This document shows positions 1 to 8,736 of a stretch of DNA of 64,000 nt, piece after piece. This stretch comes from Gemmatimonadales bacterium (lineage in GTDB: Bacteria; Gemmatimonadota; Gemmatimonadetes; Gemmatimonadales; GWC2-71-9): the NCBI GenBank assembly GCA_036500345.1, contig DASYCE010000007.1:186001-250000 (forward strand), written 5' to 3'. Numbering within the stretch: position 1 is the stretch's first letter; each line of letters begins with the position of its first letter. The position numbers and the translations under genes are program-made. The notes beneath the pieces were generated by a model. It saw only the letters and a list, made by a program, of their open reading frames with translations. It had not been told where the DNA came from and made no database searches.

Positions 1-463
1 CCCGCTGCACCGCGTAGCCGATGTCGCCGACGTGATTGCCGGCCACCGCCGCAGCAATTCCGGCTTGAAGCGAGCGTTGCGTCACGTCGAGGAGTCGCTG
101 GACTTCCGGCTCGATCGTGCCGACCGGAATCGTCGTCGCGGAATCGGCGTGCAATCCCCCCATCTGCACACCCACGTCGACTGACACGATCGATCCTTCG
201 TGAAGCACCCGCTTGGTCGACGGAATGCCGTGGACGATTTCCTGGTCGATCGACGTGCAGAGCGTCTTGGGGAAGTCGTACAGTCCCTTGAACGACGGCG
301 TTGCGCCGGCATGTGAGCGGATGAACGCTTCCGCCTCGCGATCGAGATCCTCGGTCGTGATCCCGGGCCGCACGATCCGGCGCATCAATTCAAGGGTCTC
401 GAAGACGATCCGCCCCGCGGCCGCCATGCTCTCGACTTCGCGCGGCGACTTGATCGTGATCAC
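1..463 (-). CDS. map: Methionine aminopeptidase type I (partial, C-terminus outside window)
   Basis: Removes the N-terminal Met from nascent cytosolic proteins using a two-metal centre. The visible 154 residues open MITIKSPREVESMAAAGRI, the usual start of bacterial MetAP-I. They include the substrate-binding His in the VHGIP motif (about residue 78) and the metal-binding Asp pair in VSVDVGV and HADSATT. I placed the start at a GTG whose bases overlap the adk stop (GTGA), which implies translational coupling to adk. The rest of the metal ligands (His, Glu, Glu) lie beyond base 1. The secY-adk-map order is the standard end of spc operons. Confidence 0.95.
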   Translation of the reverse strand, partial: MITIKSPREVESMAAAGRIVFETLELMRRIVRPGITTEDLDREAEAFIRSHAGATPSFKGLYDFPKTLCTSIDQEIVHGIPSTKRVLHEGSIVSVDVGVQMGGLHADSATTIPVGTIEPEVQRLLDVTQRSLQAGIAAAVAGNHVGDIGYAVQR

Positions 464-1026
464 GGGCGCGCCACGGCTTCCTGCACGCGCGCCGACACCT
501 CGTCCACCGTGCCGACCGCTTCGATCCGGGTGACGCCACCGTGCTTCTCGTACCATGAGATCACCGGCGCGGTCTGGGCACGATACGCGGCGAGCCTGGT
601 GGCCACCGCCGCGGGATCGTCGTCGGCACGGCCTTCGATGGCGCGCCGACCGGCGAGGCGACGGACCAGCTCGGCATCCGCGACGTCAAAGAAGAGAACG
701 TGGTCGATCTTCCGCCCCATGGACCGGAGCACCTCACCAACTCCTTCGGCCTGCGGGATGGTCCGCACCACTCCGTCGAAGATCACGCCGCCTGCGGCTG
801 CAGGCTTCGAGAGCTCTTCGCGGATCACGCCGAGGATGATTTCATCGCTGACGAGGTGGCCGGCGTCCATCACCGCCTGGGCCTGGCGACCGAGTGGTGT
901 TCCCTGCTTCACCGCGTCGCGGAGGAGGTCACCGGTGGCAAAGCGGGGGAGTGAGAGCGCCTTGGAGAGGAGTTCGCCCTGGGTGCCCTTGCCGGCACCC
1001 GGCGGTCCGAGGAGGAGGATGTCCAT
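460..1026 (-). CDS. adk: Adenylate kinase
   Basis: Catalyses AMP + ATP to 2 ADP in the cytosol. The 188 residues begin MDILLLGPPGAGKGTQ, with the P-loop at residues 7-15 and Lys13 as the phosphate-binding lysine. LARGRR-type LID arginines appear as RLAGRRAIEGR. The LID is short and lacks the four-Cys zinc cluster found in long Gram-positive forms, which fits the 188-residue length. The gene sits between secY and map, its usual position in spc operons. A TAAATT hexamer ends only 6 nt before the ATG, so a leaderless transcript from an internal promoter is possible in addition to read-through from secY. Confidence 0.97.
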   Translation of the reverse strand: MDILLLGPPGAGKGTQGELLSKALSLPRFATGDLLRDAVKQGTPLGRQAQAVMDAGHLVSDEIILGVIREELSKPAAAGGVIFDGVVRTIPQAEGVGEVLRSMGRKIDHVLFFDVADAELVRRLAGRRAIEGRADDDPAAVATRLAAYRAQTAPVISWYEKHGGVTRIEAVGTVDEVSARVQEAVARP

Positions 1027-1032
1027 ACGGGA

Positions 1033-1038
1033 AATTTA
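1033..1038 (-). promoter_or_regulatory. Candidate -10 box abutting adk start
   Basis: TAAATT on the minus strand lies 6 nt upstream of the adk ATG. A -10 this close would place the transcription start at or within a base or two of the start codon. No convincing -35 is seen 17 nt further up. This is inference from spacing only. Confidence 0.35.
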
Positions 1039-1048
1039 GTTGATTCGA

Positions 1049-1124
1049 GCAGATCCTTCGACTTCGCGGCCGCGAAGCCGCCGCTCCGCTCAGGATGATT
1101 CCGGCGCCTCAGGGCGCCGGAATC
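1049..1124 (-). repeat. REP-like intergenic element with hairpin between secY and adk
   Basis: The secY-adk gap holds two parts. One is a perfect 12-bp stem with a TCAG loop (1097-1124) that overlaps the secY stop codon. The other is a stretch on the plus strand running GATCCTTCGACTTCGCGG to CTCCGCTCAGGATGAT (about 1050-1100), whose ends are imperfect inverted repeats (ATCCTT / AGGAT). A degenerate second copy with the same order of parts lies at 34048-34096. No U-tract follows the stem, so it may be an mRNA-processing or attenuation hairpin rather than a full terminator. Confidence 0.55.
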
Positions 1125-2445
1125 ACATCCCGAACCGGCTCTGCCGTCCGCGGAACTTGATCCGTCCCGACTTCATGAAGCCATCGTACTTGCGCAGCTG
1201 GCGGTGCTGCTCGATCTGCGCGATGGTGTCGAGGAGTACGCCCACCACGATCAGGATCGACGTGCCGCCGAACTGGAACTGCTGGATTCCGACTCCCGCC
1301 GCGACCGCGATCGGCACGATCGCCACCACGGCAAGGAAGAGCGATCCCGGGAAGGTGATCCGGCCGAGGACGCCGTCGATGTAGTCGGCGGTCGCGGCAC
1401 CGGGCTTCACACCCGGAATGAACGCGCCCTGCTTCTTGAGATTCTCCGACAGGTCGACCGAGTTGAAGACGATCGACGTGTAGAAGTAGGAGAAGACGAC
1501 GATCAGGAAGGCGAAGAGAATGTCGTACGCCATGCCGCCCGGCGTGAGGAACTGGGCGATCCCCTGCAGCGCGTCGATCCGGGTGAACTGCGCCACCGTA
1601 GCGGGGACGATGATGACCGTCTGCGCGAAGATGATCGGCATCACGCCGGCAGTGATCAGCCGGATCGGAATGAACGTCTTCTGCCCTTCGCGAATCCGCC
1701 CTCGCCCCATCACCTTGCGCGGGATCTGGATCGGGATGCGGCGGGCGGCAAGGGTCATCGCGACCACTGCGGTGATCATCGCCAGGAGGACGATCAGCAG
1801 CACCACCACGCCGCCGAGGGTCACCACGCCATCGCGGACGTAGCCGATCGTCGTGATCGCCGACGGCCAGACCCGTTCGAGAATCGCGACGGTGATGAGC
1901 AACGACATGCCGTTGCCAATGCCGCGTTCGGTGATCTGTTCACCGAGCCACATCACGAAGATCGCGCCGACGGTCAGCGTGGTCACCATCACCAGTCGCG
2001 TGATGAATCCGGCGTTGGGAACGGCGCCGGGGATCCCTTCGACGAAGAGCGTGAAGGTGTACGCCTGCGAGAAGGATATCGCCACCGTGAGGTAGCGGGT
2101 CCACTGCGTGAGCGTCTTCTGCCCTTCTTCGTCCTTCTGCATCTTCCCGATGGTAGGGAGGACGCCGCCGCCGAGCTGGAAGACGATCGACGCCGAGATG
2201 TACGGCATGATCCCGAGGGCGAAGATCGTCGCCTTGGAGAGGCCGCCGCCGAGGGCGTCGTAGAGGGAGAAGAGCGTGCCGGTGCCGGTCCCCGCCGAGT
2301 TCTTGATGAAGTCGGAGAGTGCCTGCACGTCGACCGCCGGCGCCGTGATGTGGGCGCCGACGCGATAGATCAGCACGGCGAGCGCCGTGAAGAGGAGCTT
2401 GTCCCGGAGTTCGGGATCGATCTGCGGTACGCGTGGGCCGGTCAT
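1123..2445 (-). CDS. secY: Protein translocase subunit SecY
   Basis: Forms the central channel of the SecYEG translocon in the inner membrane. The protein is 440 residues, typical for bacterial SecY, with about ten hydrophobic segments. It carries conserved family stretches: LLFTALAVLIYRVGAHI near the N-terminus, the plug/TM2 region with GIMPYISASI, and the TM10-loop region ending in a basic C-terminus. The start codon overlaps the rplO stop by one base (TGATG), so translation is coupled. The secE partner is encoded at 32367-32615 in the second translation operon. Confidence 0.97.
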   Translation of the reverse strand: MTGPRVPQIDPELRDKLLFTALAVLIYRVGAHITAPAVDVQALSDFIKNSAGTGTGTLFSLYDALGGGLSKATIFALGIMPYISASIVFQLGGGVLPTIGKMQKDEEGQKTLTQWTRYLTVAISFSQAYTFTLFVEGIPGAVPNAGFITRLVMVTTLTVGAIFVMWLGEQITERGIGNGMSLLITVAILERVWPSAITTIGYVRDGVVTLGGVVVLLIVLLAMITAVVAMTLAARRIPIQIPRKVMGRGRIREGQKTFIPIRLITAGVMPIIFAQTVIIVPATVAQFTRIDALQGIAQFLTPGGMAYDILFAFLIVVFSYFYTSIVFNSVDLSENLKKQGAFIPGVKPGAATADYIDGVLGRITFPGSLFLAVVAIVPIAVAAGVGIQQFQFGGTSILIVVGVLLDTIAQIEQHRQLRKYDGFMKSGRIKFRGRQSRFGM

Positions 2446-2918
2446 CAGGCCTCGACCCGGCCGCCCGCCGCCTCGATCTTCGCCTTCGCCGACGCCGAGA
2501 TCTTGAGCCCCTTCACCACGATGGCGCGAGTGATCTCGCCATGGCCGAGGAGCTTGACCGGCTCGGTCGCCTTGCGCGTCACACCCGCCGCGACGAGCGA
2601 ATCGGCCGAGACTTCATCGCCGGTGACTCGTTCGAGGTCGCTGAGATTCACGGCGAGATAGGTCACCTTGAACGGGTTGGTGAAGCCGCGCTTCGGGAGA
2701 CGGCGGTACATCGGCATCTGGCCGCCTTCGAAGCCGGTGTTCGTGTTGCCACCCGACCGCGCCTTCTGGCCCTTGTTTCCCTTGCCTGACGTCTTGCCGA
2801 GCCCCGAGCCGGGACCGCGGCCGACGCGGCGCCGCGCACGGTGCGACCCCTCGGCGGGACGCAGCGTCGATAGCGTGACTCGCTCGACGGTGCCTTCTGC
2901 TGGCTTCTTCTGCGCCAT
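2445..2918 (-). CDS. rplO: 50S ribosomal protein L15
   Basis: Large-subunit assembly protein. The 157 residues include the hallmark Gly/Arg/Lys-rich N-terminal segment (RRVGRGPGSGLGKTSGKG, about residues 31-48) and the MPMYRRLPKRGF motif that inserts into 23S rRNA. Its stop overlaps the secY start. The gene follows rpmD by 2 nt in canonical spc order. Confidence 0.97.
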   Translation of the reverse strand: MAQKKPAEGTVERVTLSTLRPAEGSHRARRRVGRGPGSGLGKTSGKGNKGQKARSGGNTNTGFEGGQMPMYRRLPKRGFTNPFKVTYLAVNLSDLERVTGDEVSADSLVAAGVTRKATEPVKLLGHGEITRAIVVKGLKISASAKAKIEAAGGRVEA

Positions 2919-2920
2919 GA

Positions 2921-3187
2921 TCAGCGACCCTTCCCCTTCACCGGCGTCACCGTGACCATGTGGCGGACCTTGAAGAGCATCCCCCGCGCGCTCGCGGTGT
3001 TGTCGATTTCGATTTCAGCCTGATAGTGCCTCAGGCCGATGGCCTTGAGGGTGCGGTTCATCGTCTCCGCGTGGCCGATCCCGGAACGGATCTGCTTGAC
3101 GCGGAGGCGCTTCGCCTCGTCTTCGCCCGGGATGACGGCTGCGTGATACGCCGGCCCCTGACGTCCGACTACTGGATTGCGTCCCAT
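2921..3187 (-). CDS. rpmD: 50S ribosomal protein L30 with N-terminal extension
   Basis: The L30 core begins about residue 29 (LRVKQIRSGIGHAETMNRT) and runs to the C-terminus, giving about 60 residues as usual for the family. Ahead of it are about 28 extra residues (MGRNPVVGRQGPAYHAAV...). The upstream start is favoured because a perfect AGGAGG lies 8 nt before this ATG and there is no comparable site before the core. L30 binds 23S/5S rRNA in the large subunit. The role of the extension is unknown. Confidence 0.9.
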   Translation of the reverse strand: MGRNPVVGRQGPAYHAAVIPGEDEAKRLRVKQIRSGIGHAETMNRTLKAIGLRHYQAEIEIDNTASARGMLFKVRHMVTVTPVKGKGR

Positions 3188-3190
3188 CTG

Positions 3191-3937
3191 TTACACCTCC
3201 TGGCGGGCGCGATAACCGAGCTGATCGAGCTCGATGCCGCGCTCGCGGGCAACCTGCTTGGCGCTCACCAGGCCCTGCAACCCGGCCATCGTGGCGCGCA
3301 CCATGTTGTGCGGATTGTTCGATCCCAGACTCTTGGTCAGGATGTCGGTGATGCCGGCGCATTCGAGCACTGCGCGCACCGGGCCACCGGCGATGACACC
3401 GGTACCGCTGGCAGCGGGCTTGAGCAGCACGCGGCCGGCACCGTGTTCACCGATGATCTCGTGTGGAATCGTGGTGCCGCCGCGAGGGATTTCGACCATG
3501 GCGCGCTTCGCCGCTTCGACGGCCTTGCGGACCGCCTCGGCAACTTCGTTCGCCTTGCCGCTCGCCACGCCGACCTTCCCCTTCCCGTCGCCAACGGCGA
3601 CGAGGGCATTGAACGAGAAGCGCCGGCCGCCCTTGACGACCTTGGCGACGCGATTGATCGACACGACGTTCTCGACGAAGTCGCTCGCGCCGTCACCGCG
3701 ATCGTCGCGCCGGTTGCCGCCGCGACCACCGCCGCCGCCGCCGCCCTGGCCACCACGGCCACGGCCACCCTGGCCGCCGCGACCCTGACCGCCGCGTCCG
3801 CGACCGCCCGACCCACCGTGGGTCCCGACACCGCCGCCACCACCGCCGCCGCTGCTGCGCTCACGCGCGGGCGCTTCAGCAGGTGCTTCGGCCGCAGGGC
3901 GGGTTTCCGGTTCGGCTCCGCCAGTCTGATCGCTCAT
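3191..3937 (-). CDS. rpsE: 30S ribosomal protein S5 with long Gly/Arg-rich N-terminal tail
   Basis: S5 acts in decoding fidelity and mRNA unwinding at the small-subunit entry site. The S5 core starts about residue 87 ([19 protein letters not shown]) and contains the [16 protein letters not shown] double-stranded RNA-binding region and the S5 C-terminal domain. Total length is 248 residues against about 166 in E. coli. The surplus is an N-terminal tail: an acidic/Ala-Pro stretch (1-27), then poly-Gly and repeated RGRGGQG-type units (29-82). The start is an ATG overlapping the rplR stop by one base (TGATG). The next possible Met lies inside the core, so the tail belongs to the reading frame. 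Confidence 0.95.
   Translation of the reverse strand: MSDQTGGAEPETRPAAEAPAEAPARERSSGGGGGGGVGTHGGSGGRGRGGQGRGGQGGRGRGGQGGGGGGGRGGNRRDDRGDGASDFVENVVSINRVAKVVKGGRRFSFNALVAVGDGKGKVGVASGKANEVAEAVRKAVEAAKRAMVEIPRGGTTIPHEIIGEHGAGRVLLKPAASGTGVIAGGPVRAVLECAGITDILTKSLGSNNPHNMVRATMAGLQGLVSAKQVARERGIELDQLGYRARQEV
3196..3201 (-). promoter_or_regulatory. Shine-Dalgarno that fixes the extended rpmD start
   Basis: AGGAGG on the minus strand, 8 nt before the ATG at 3187, lies inside the last codons of rpsE. It supports translation of L30 from the upstream start and so supports the N-terminal extension. Confidence 0.7.
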
Positions 3938-4308
3938 CAAAACTCCAATCCGCCCTCGCGGGCGCCCTCGGCCACGGCCTTCACGCGGCCATGGTACTGA
4001 TAGCCTGCGCGGTCGAATACCACCTTGGTGATCCCGGCCGCCTTGGCGCGTGCGGCGATCAGCTGGCCGACCGCCTTGGCGCGCGCGACCTTTCCCTTGC
4101 CGTCGATCGCAATGCCGTCGCTGGTGTCGGTGACACCGAGCAGCGCCGCCCCCGACTCGTCGTTGACGAGCTGGGCGTAGATGTGCTTGAGCGACCGGAA
4201 CACCACCAGCCGCGGGCGCTCGGCGTCGCCCGCGACGCGGAGCCGTACCCGCAGGTGCCGGCGATAGCGCCGCTCGTGGCGCAGCTTCGGTCCGTGAATC
4301 GGACGCAT
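3937..4308 (-). CDS. rplR: 50S ribosomal protein L18
   Basis: 5S rRNA-binding protein of the central protuberance, 123 residues. The basic N-terminus ([16 protein letters not shown]) and the [16 protein letters not shown] and [22 protein letters not shown] motifs are diagnostic. The start overlaps the rplF stop (TAATG) and the stop overlaps the rpsE start (TGATG), so it is fully coupled in the spc operon. Confidence 0.97.
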   Translation of the reverse strand: MRPIHGPKLRHERRYRRHLRVRLRVAGDAERPRLVVFRSLKHIYAQLVNDESGAALLGVTDTSDGIAIDGKGKVARAKAVGQLIAARAKAAGITKVVFDRAGYQYHGRVKAVAEGAREGGLEF

Positions 4309-4847
4309 TACTTGGCTCCCGTCTTGCCGGCCTTGCGCCGGACGACTTCACCCTGGTAGCGAATGCCCTTCCCCTTGTATGGCTCGGGCGGACGGACATT
4401 GCGGATTTCGGCGGCCAGCTGGCCGACGAGTTCCTTGTTGATCCCTTCGATCCGTACCAGCGTCGGCGTCTCGACCACGAGCTTGATCCCTTCCGGGGCG
4501 CGAATCTCCACCGGATGCGAGAACCCGACCACGAGGTTGATGCCGTACGCCTTCGATTCCGCCTTGTAGCCGACGCCCTGGATCTCGAGGATTTTCTTGT
4601 AGCCGTTCGCCACACCCTCGACCATGTTGGCCACCAGCGTGCGCGAGAGACCATGCAGCGCCTTGTGCCGCGTCTCGTCACTTGGCCGCTCGACGGTCAC
4701 CGTGTTGCCGTCGAGCTTGGTCAGCATGTCGGGGTGCAGCTGTCGCGTCAGTGTCCCCTTGGGACCCTTGACGGTGACCTCGCGCCCGTTGATCGTCGCC
4801 GACACGCCGCTGGGCAGTGTGATCGGCTTCTTTCCGATGCGTGACAT
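4308..4847 (-). CDS. rplF: 50S ribosomal protein L6
   Basis: Binds 23S rRNA near the GTPase centre. The protein is 179 residues, normal for L6, and starts [15 protein letters not shown]. Two L6 repeats are present, with the C-terminal signature [21 protein letters not shown]. The start at 4847 is preceded by GGAGG. A longer open frame upstream overlaps rpsH and lacks support. Confidence 0.97.
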   Translation of the reverse strand: MSRIGKKPITLPSGVSATINGREVTVKGPKGTLTRQLHPDMLTKLDGNTVTVERPSDETRHKALHGLSRTLVANMVEGVANGYKKILEIQGVGYKAESKAYGINLVVGFSHPVEIRAPEGIKLVVETPTLVRIEGINKELVGQLAAEIRNVRPPEPYKGKGIRYQGEVVRRKAGKTGAK

Positions 4848-4855
4848 CGCCCCTC

Positions 4856-5251
4856 CTACCAGACGACGGCGAGCAATTCGCCGCCCAGGTTGGCAGTGCG
4901 CGCGTCCCGGTCGGTCATCAGCCCCTTCGGCGTCGACACGATCGCGATGCCGAGCCCGTTCTTCACGCGCGGGAGATCGCGACACTTGACGTACCGTCGC
5001 AACCCGGGTGAGGAGACGCGCTGCAGCTCGCGAATCACCGGCAGTTCGTTGTGATACTTGAGATACAGCCGCAGCGTTCCCGCCTGGCCGTCATCGAGCA
5101 TCTTGTAATCGGCGATGTAGTGATTGTCCCGCAGCAGCTTCGCCAGCTCGTGCTTGAGCTTCGACGCGGGAACATCCACGCGCCGGTGCCCCGCCGAGCA
5201 GGCGTTGCGAATGCGAGTCAGCATATCGGCGACCGGATCAGTCATGCTCAT
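4856..5251 (-). CDS. rpsH: 30S ribosomal protein S8
   Basis: Binds the central domain of 16S rRNA and in E. coli is the translational repressor of the spc operon. The 131 residues begin [17 protein letters not shown] and end with the S8 signature region [18 protein letters not shown]. The upstream neighbour is rplE with only 47 nt between them. rpsN, normally here, is absent. Confidence 0.97.
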   Translation of the reverse strand: MSMTDPVADMLTRIRNACSAGHRRVDVPASKLKHELAKLLRDNHYIADYKMLDDGQAGTLRLYLKYHNELPVIRELQRVSSPGLRRYVKCRDLPRVKNGLGIAIVSTPKGLMTDRDARTANLGGELLAVVW

Positions 5252-5298
5252 GCGTTGCCGCCCCTCGTGTTACGCTCCATCATGGTATCCCGTCTCCC

Positions 5299-6000
5299 TC
5301 AGGCCGCACGCACAGCGTGTGGCGTCTCACCGCGGAAAGGCCAGCCGAACTCGCGCAGCAGCGCCATCGCGAGGTCATCGCGCTTGGCATTGGTCACGAG
5401 TGTGATGTCCATGCCATGGACGTTCTCGATCTTGTCGTAATCGATCTCGGGGAACATCGTCTGTTCCTTGATCCCGAAGGTGTAGTTCCCCCGGCCGTCG
5501 AAGCTCTTGTTCGGCAACCCGCGGAAGTCGCGGATGCGCGGCACCGTCAGGTTGATGAACCGGTCGAGGAACTCGTACATCCGGGCGCCGCGCAGCGTCA
5601 CCGACGCCCCGACCGGCAGGCCGGCGCGGAGGCCGAAGTTCGCGATCGCCTTCTTGGCGCGGGTGATCACTGCCTTCTGCCCGGTGATGATCGCCAGCTC
5701 TTCGGCGGCCGCGTCGATCAGGCGCGGATTCTTGGCGCCTTCGCCAAGTCCCACGTTGAGGACGATCTTGGTGATCCGCGGCACCTGGTGCGGGTTGGCG
5801 AAGCCGAACTGCTTCGCCAGCCGCGCCCGCGCGGTTTCCTCGTAGAAGCGCTGCATCCGCGGCTTGCCGATGCTCGCCTTCGGCTCGGCCTCGGTCGCCA
5901 TCGCAGCCGCGGCCGCGCTCCCCTTCCCCTTGGCGCGCGGCGCGCTCTCGCGCTTCGCGGCCGGCTTCTCGGCCTTTTCGCCTTCTGTCGATTTCGCCAT
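5299..6000 (-). CDS. rplE: 50S ribosomal protein L5 with Lys/Ala-rich N-terminal extension
   Basis: Contacts 5S rRNA and P-site tRNA. The L5 core begins about residue 49 (MQRFYEETARARLAKQFGF) and carries the PRITKIVLNVGLGEG motif and the conserved C-terminal FGW region. Total length is 233 residues against about 180 in typical L5. The first 48 residues are low-complexity (Lys, Ala, Glu, including an Ala run). An internal ATG sits exactly at the core start, so a shorter product is possible. The longer frame is open, has neighbour-like codon use and lies 2 nt from rplX. Confidence 0.93.
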   Translation of the reverse strand: MAKSTEGEKAEKPAAKRESAPRAKGKGSAAAAAMATEAEPKASIGKPRMQRFYEETARARLAKQFGFANPHQVPRITKIVLNVGLGEGAKNPRLIDAAAEELAIITGQKAVITRAKKAIANFGLRAGLPVGASVTLRGARMYEFLDRFINLTVPRIRDFRGLPNKSFDGRGNYTFGIKEQTMFPEIDYDKIENVHGMDITLVTNAKRDDLAMALLREFGWPFRGETPHAVRAA

Positions 6001-6002
6001 CG

Positions 6003-6386
6003 TTACCGGTTCCTCGGAATGGTCACGCCGGTCCTGGTCGCAACCCGTTCGAACGTGCCGTCGTCGTTCTTCTGCCGGCGAATGCGGGTCGGAAGATTCG
6101 ACTTCGGATCGATCAGCATCACCTTCGACGCCGGAATCGGCGCCGGGAACGTGATGACCCCCGACTCGGTGTTCTGCGTCGCGCGGCGGTGCCGCTTCGC
6201 CAGCGCGATGCCGTCGATCGACACGCGGCCGGTCTTGGGATAGACGCGCAACACCGTGCCGCGCTTCCCCTTGTCGTCGCCGGAGATCACCTGGACGGTG
6301 TCGCCCTTGGTGATGTGCAGTCTCTGCCGCTCGATCCGCCCACCCGGGCGCGGCCGCTTCGCCTTCTTGTGCACCAGTGGCTTCAT
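6003..6386 (-). CDS. rplX: 50S ribosomal protein L24
   Basis: Early assembly initiator of the 50S subunit. The KOW motif is visible at about residues 26-50 ([19 protein letters not shown]). At 127 residues it is slightly longer than E. coli L24 because of a basic N-terminus ([17 protein letters not shown]). One nucleotide separates it from rplN. Confidence 0.96.
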   Translation of the reverse strand: MKPLVHKKAKRPRPGGRIERQRLHITKGDTVQVISGDDKGKRGTVLRVYPKTGRVSIDGIALAKRHRRATQNTESGVITFPAPIPASKVMLIDPKSNLPTRIRRQKNDDGTFERVATRTGVTIPRNR

Positions 6387-6387
6387 C

Positions 6388-6756
6388 TCACAGCACCTCG
6401 GGCGCGAGCGACACGATCTTCATGTATCGCTTCTCGCGCAGTTCACGGGCGACCGGGCCGAAGATGCGGGTGGCCCTCGGTTCGCCCTGATCGTTGATCA
6501 GCACCGCGGCGTTCTCGTCGAAGCGGATGTAGGAGCCGTCCTTGCGCCGGACCTCCTTTGCCGTCCGCACGATCACCGCCTTGGCGACTTCACCCTTCTT
6601 CACCTGGCCGGTCGGGATGGCGTCCTTGATGGCCACCACGACGCGATCGCCGAGCGACGCATAGCGCCGCCGCGACCCGCCCAGGACACGGATCACCAGC
6701 GCGCGACGCGCACCGGAATTGTCCGCGATCTTGAGGATGCTCTCTTGTTGCACCAT
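6388..6756 (-). CDS. rplN: 50S ribosomal protein L14
   Basis: Forms part of intersubunit bridges. The 122 residues match the family length. The start [17 protein letters not shown] and the [13 protein letters not shown] and [11 protein letters not shown] motifs are diagnostic. Confidence 0.98.
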   Translation of the reverse strand: MVQQESILKIADNSGARRALVIRVLGGSRRRYASLGDRVVVAIKDAIPTGQVKKGEVAKAVIVRTAKEVRRKDGSYIRFDENAAVLINDQGEPRATRIFGPVARELREKRYMKIVSLAPEVL

Positions 6757-6774
6757 CGTGTCGTCTCCCCGGTC

Positions 6775-7044
6775 TCAGCGTGCGCGTTCGACGACTTCGA
6801 CCGTGCGCCAGTGCACCGTCTTCGCCAATGGACGCGTTTCCATGATGCGCACCGTGTCGCCGGCCTTGGCGTCGTGGTCGTTGCGCGCCTTCACCTTCTT
6901 GGTACGGGTCACCTGCTTGCCGTACTTGGGATGCGCCAGCCGCCGCGACAACTGCACCGTCACGGTCTTCTGCATCTTGTCGCTCACGACCAGCCCGGTG
7001 CGCGTCTTGCGCGAGAGCCGCGTTGGCGTCGTCGTCTCAGCCAT
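6775..7044 (-). CDS. rpsQ: 30S ribosomal protein S17
   Basis: Primary 16S rRNA-binding protein with an OB fold, 89 residues. KTRTGLVVSDKMQKTVTVQ at the N-terminus and DTVRIMETRPLAKTVHWR near the C-terminus are the family motifs. The start lies 8 nt inside the end of rpmC. Confidence 0.97.
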   Translation of the reverse strand: MAETTTPTRLSRKTRTGLVVSDKMQKTVTVQLSRRLAHPKYGKQVTRTKKVKARNDHDAKAGDTVRIMETRPLAKTVHWRTVEVVERAR

Positions 7045-7270
7045 TCTGCTTCTCTCCGTTGCGGCGCTTCTCGTCCAGGATGGTGATCACCCGCGCCGCG
7101 TCGCGACGCAGGGCACGGAACTGCATCGGATTCTCGATCGACTCGGTCGCCGAACGGATCCGCAGCTTGAACCGCTCCTCGCGCAATTCGGCGAGCTTGG
7201 TCTCGAGCTGTTCCACGGTCAGCTCGCGCAGTTCGTCGCGATGCCGCCGCAGGTTCGTCTTGTCGTCCAT
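7037..7270 (-). CDS. rpmC: 50S ribosomal protein L29
   Basis: Two-helix protein at the exit tunnel that forms part of the signal-recognition-particle and trigger-factor docking site. It is 77 residues, with the family motif LRELTVEQLETKLAELREERFKLR split around residues 13-37. It lies one base after rplP, and its end overlaps the rpsQ start by 8 nt. Confidence 0.95.
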   Translation of the reverse strand: MDDKTNLRRHRDELRELTVEQLETKLAELREERFKLRIRSATESIENPMQFRALRRDAARVITILDEKRRNGEKQNG

Positions 7271-7271
7271 C

Positions 7272-7685
<414 letters not shown>

Positions 7686-7689
7686 GGCC

Positions 7690-8370
7690 TCAGGCTCCCG
7701 TGCTGTAAGTCTTGCCGCTCATATCTTCCACGACTTCACCCTTGAAGACCCAGACCTTGATCCCGATGGTGCCGTAGGTCGTCTTGGCGGTGCCGGTGGC
7801 GTAATCGATGTCGGCGCGAAGGGTGTGCAGCGGCACCCGTCCCTCGCGATACCCCTCGACCCGCGCGATCTCGGCGCCGCCAAGGCGTCCCGCCGCACGC
7901 ACGCGAATCCCCTGCGCTCCCATCCGCATCGAGCTCTGCACCGCGCGCTTCATCGCGCGGCGGAACGAGATGCGCTGCTCCAGCTGGGCCGCGATGTTGT
8001 CGGCGACCAGCTTGGCCGAGAGCTCGGGACGCTTGATCTCTTCGACATTCACCGCGACGTCGCGGGTCAGGTGCAACTGGCGCTCGAGCACGACGGCGAG
8101 CTCTTCACGGAGCTTGTCGACCTCGGCGCCGCGCTTGCCGATCACCACGCCGGGACGACCGGTGTGAATCGTGACGGTCACCTTGCCGGGCTTCCGCTCG
8201 ATGTGCACTTCGGCGATCGCCGCGTGGCCGAGGCGCTTCTGGATGTAGTCCCGGATCAGCCGGTCTTCGCTCAGCAGCATCGGCATCTCCTTCGCCGACG
8301 CATACCACCGCGACAGCGGCTGCTTGGTGACGCCGAGACGGAACCCGATCGGATGTGTCTTCTGACCCAT
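7690..8370 (-). CDS. rpsC: 30S ribosomal protein S3
   Basis: Head protein forming the mRNA entry tunnel. The 226 residues comprise an N-terminal KH type II domain ([20 protein letters not shown]) and a C-terminal S3 domain. The start [13 protein letters not shown] is canonical, and the ATG overlaps the rplV stop (TAATG). Confidence 0.98.
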   Translation of the reverse strand: MGQKTHPIGFRLGVTKQPLSRWYASAKEMPMLLSEDRLIRDYIQKRLGHAAIAEVHIERKPGKVTVTIHTGRPGVVIGKRGAEVDKLREELAVVLERQLHLTRDVAVNVEEIKRPELSAKLVADNIAAQLEQRISFRRAMKRAVQSSMRMGAQGIRVRAAGRLGGAEIARVEGYREGRVPLHTLRADIDYATGTAKTTYGTIGIKVWVFKGEVVEDMSGKTYSTGA

Positions 8371-8735
8371 TACTTCGCCCTCCCCTCAGCCCGCGAGGCC
8401 ACGGCGATATGCACGTGACTGGTCCGCTTCCGGATCGGCGTGGCGCGTCCCTGCGCCGCGGCACCGAACCGCTTGAGCGGCGACCCCATCTGGATCTGCG
8501 CGTCGATCACCACGAGCTCGTCGACATCGAACGACTCGTTGGCGTTCTGCGCATGCTGCTCGGCGTTGGCCACCGCCGACTTGAGCGTCTTCGCGATCTG
8601 CTTCGCCGCCAGCTTCTTGTTGAACTGGAGGATCGCGTACGCCTCATTGACGTCCTTGCCGCGGATCAGGTCCATCACCAGCCGCATCTTGCGGGGCGAC
8701 TGCCGGACCGACCGCTGAATCGCGCGTCCCGCCAT
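8370..8735 (-). CDS. rplV: 50S ribosomal protein L22
   Basis: Lines the nascent-peptide exit tunnel. I chose the ATG at 8735 ([19 protein letters not shown]), giving 121 residues. The longer upstream frame overlaps rpsS. The beta-hairpin stretch [21 protein letters not shown] that reaches into the tunnel is intact. One nucleotide separates it from rpsS. Confidence 0.97.
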   Translation of the reverse strand: MAGRAIQRSVRQSPRKMRLVMDLIRGKDVNEAYAILQFNKKLAAKQIAKTLKSAVANAEQHAQNANESFDVDELVVIDAQIQMGSPLKRFGAAAQGRATPIRKRTSHVHIAVASRAEGRAK

Positions 8736-8736
8736 A

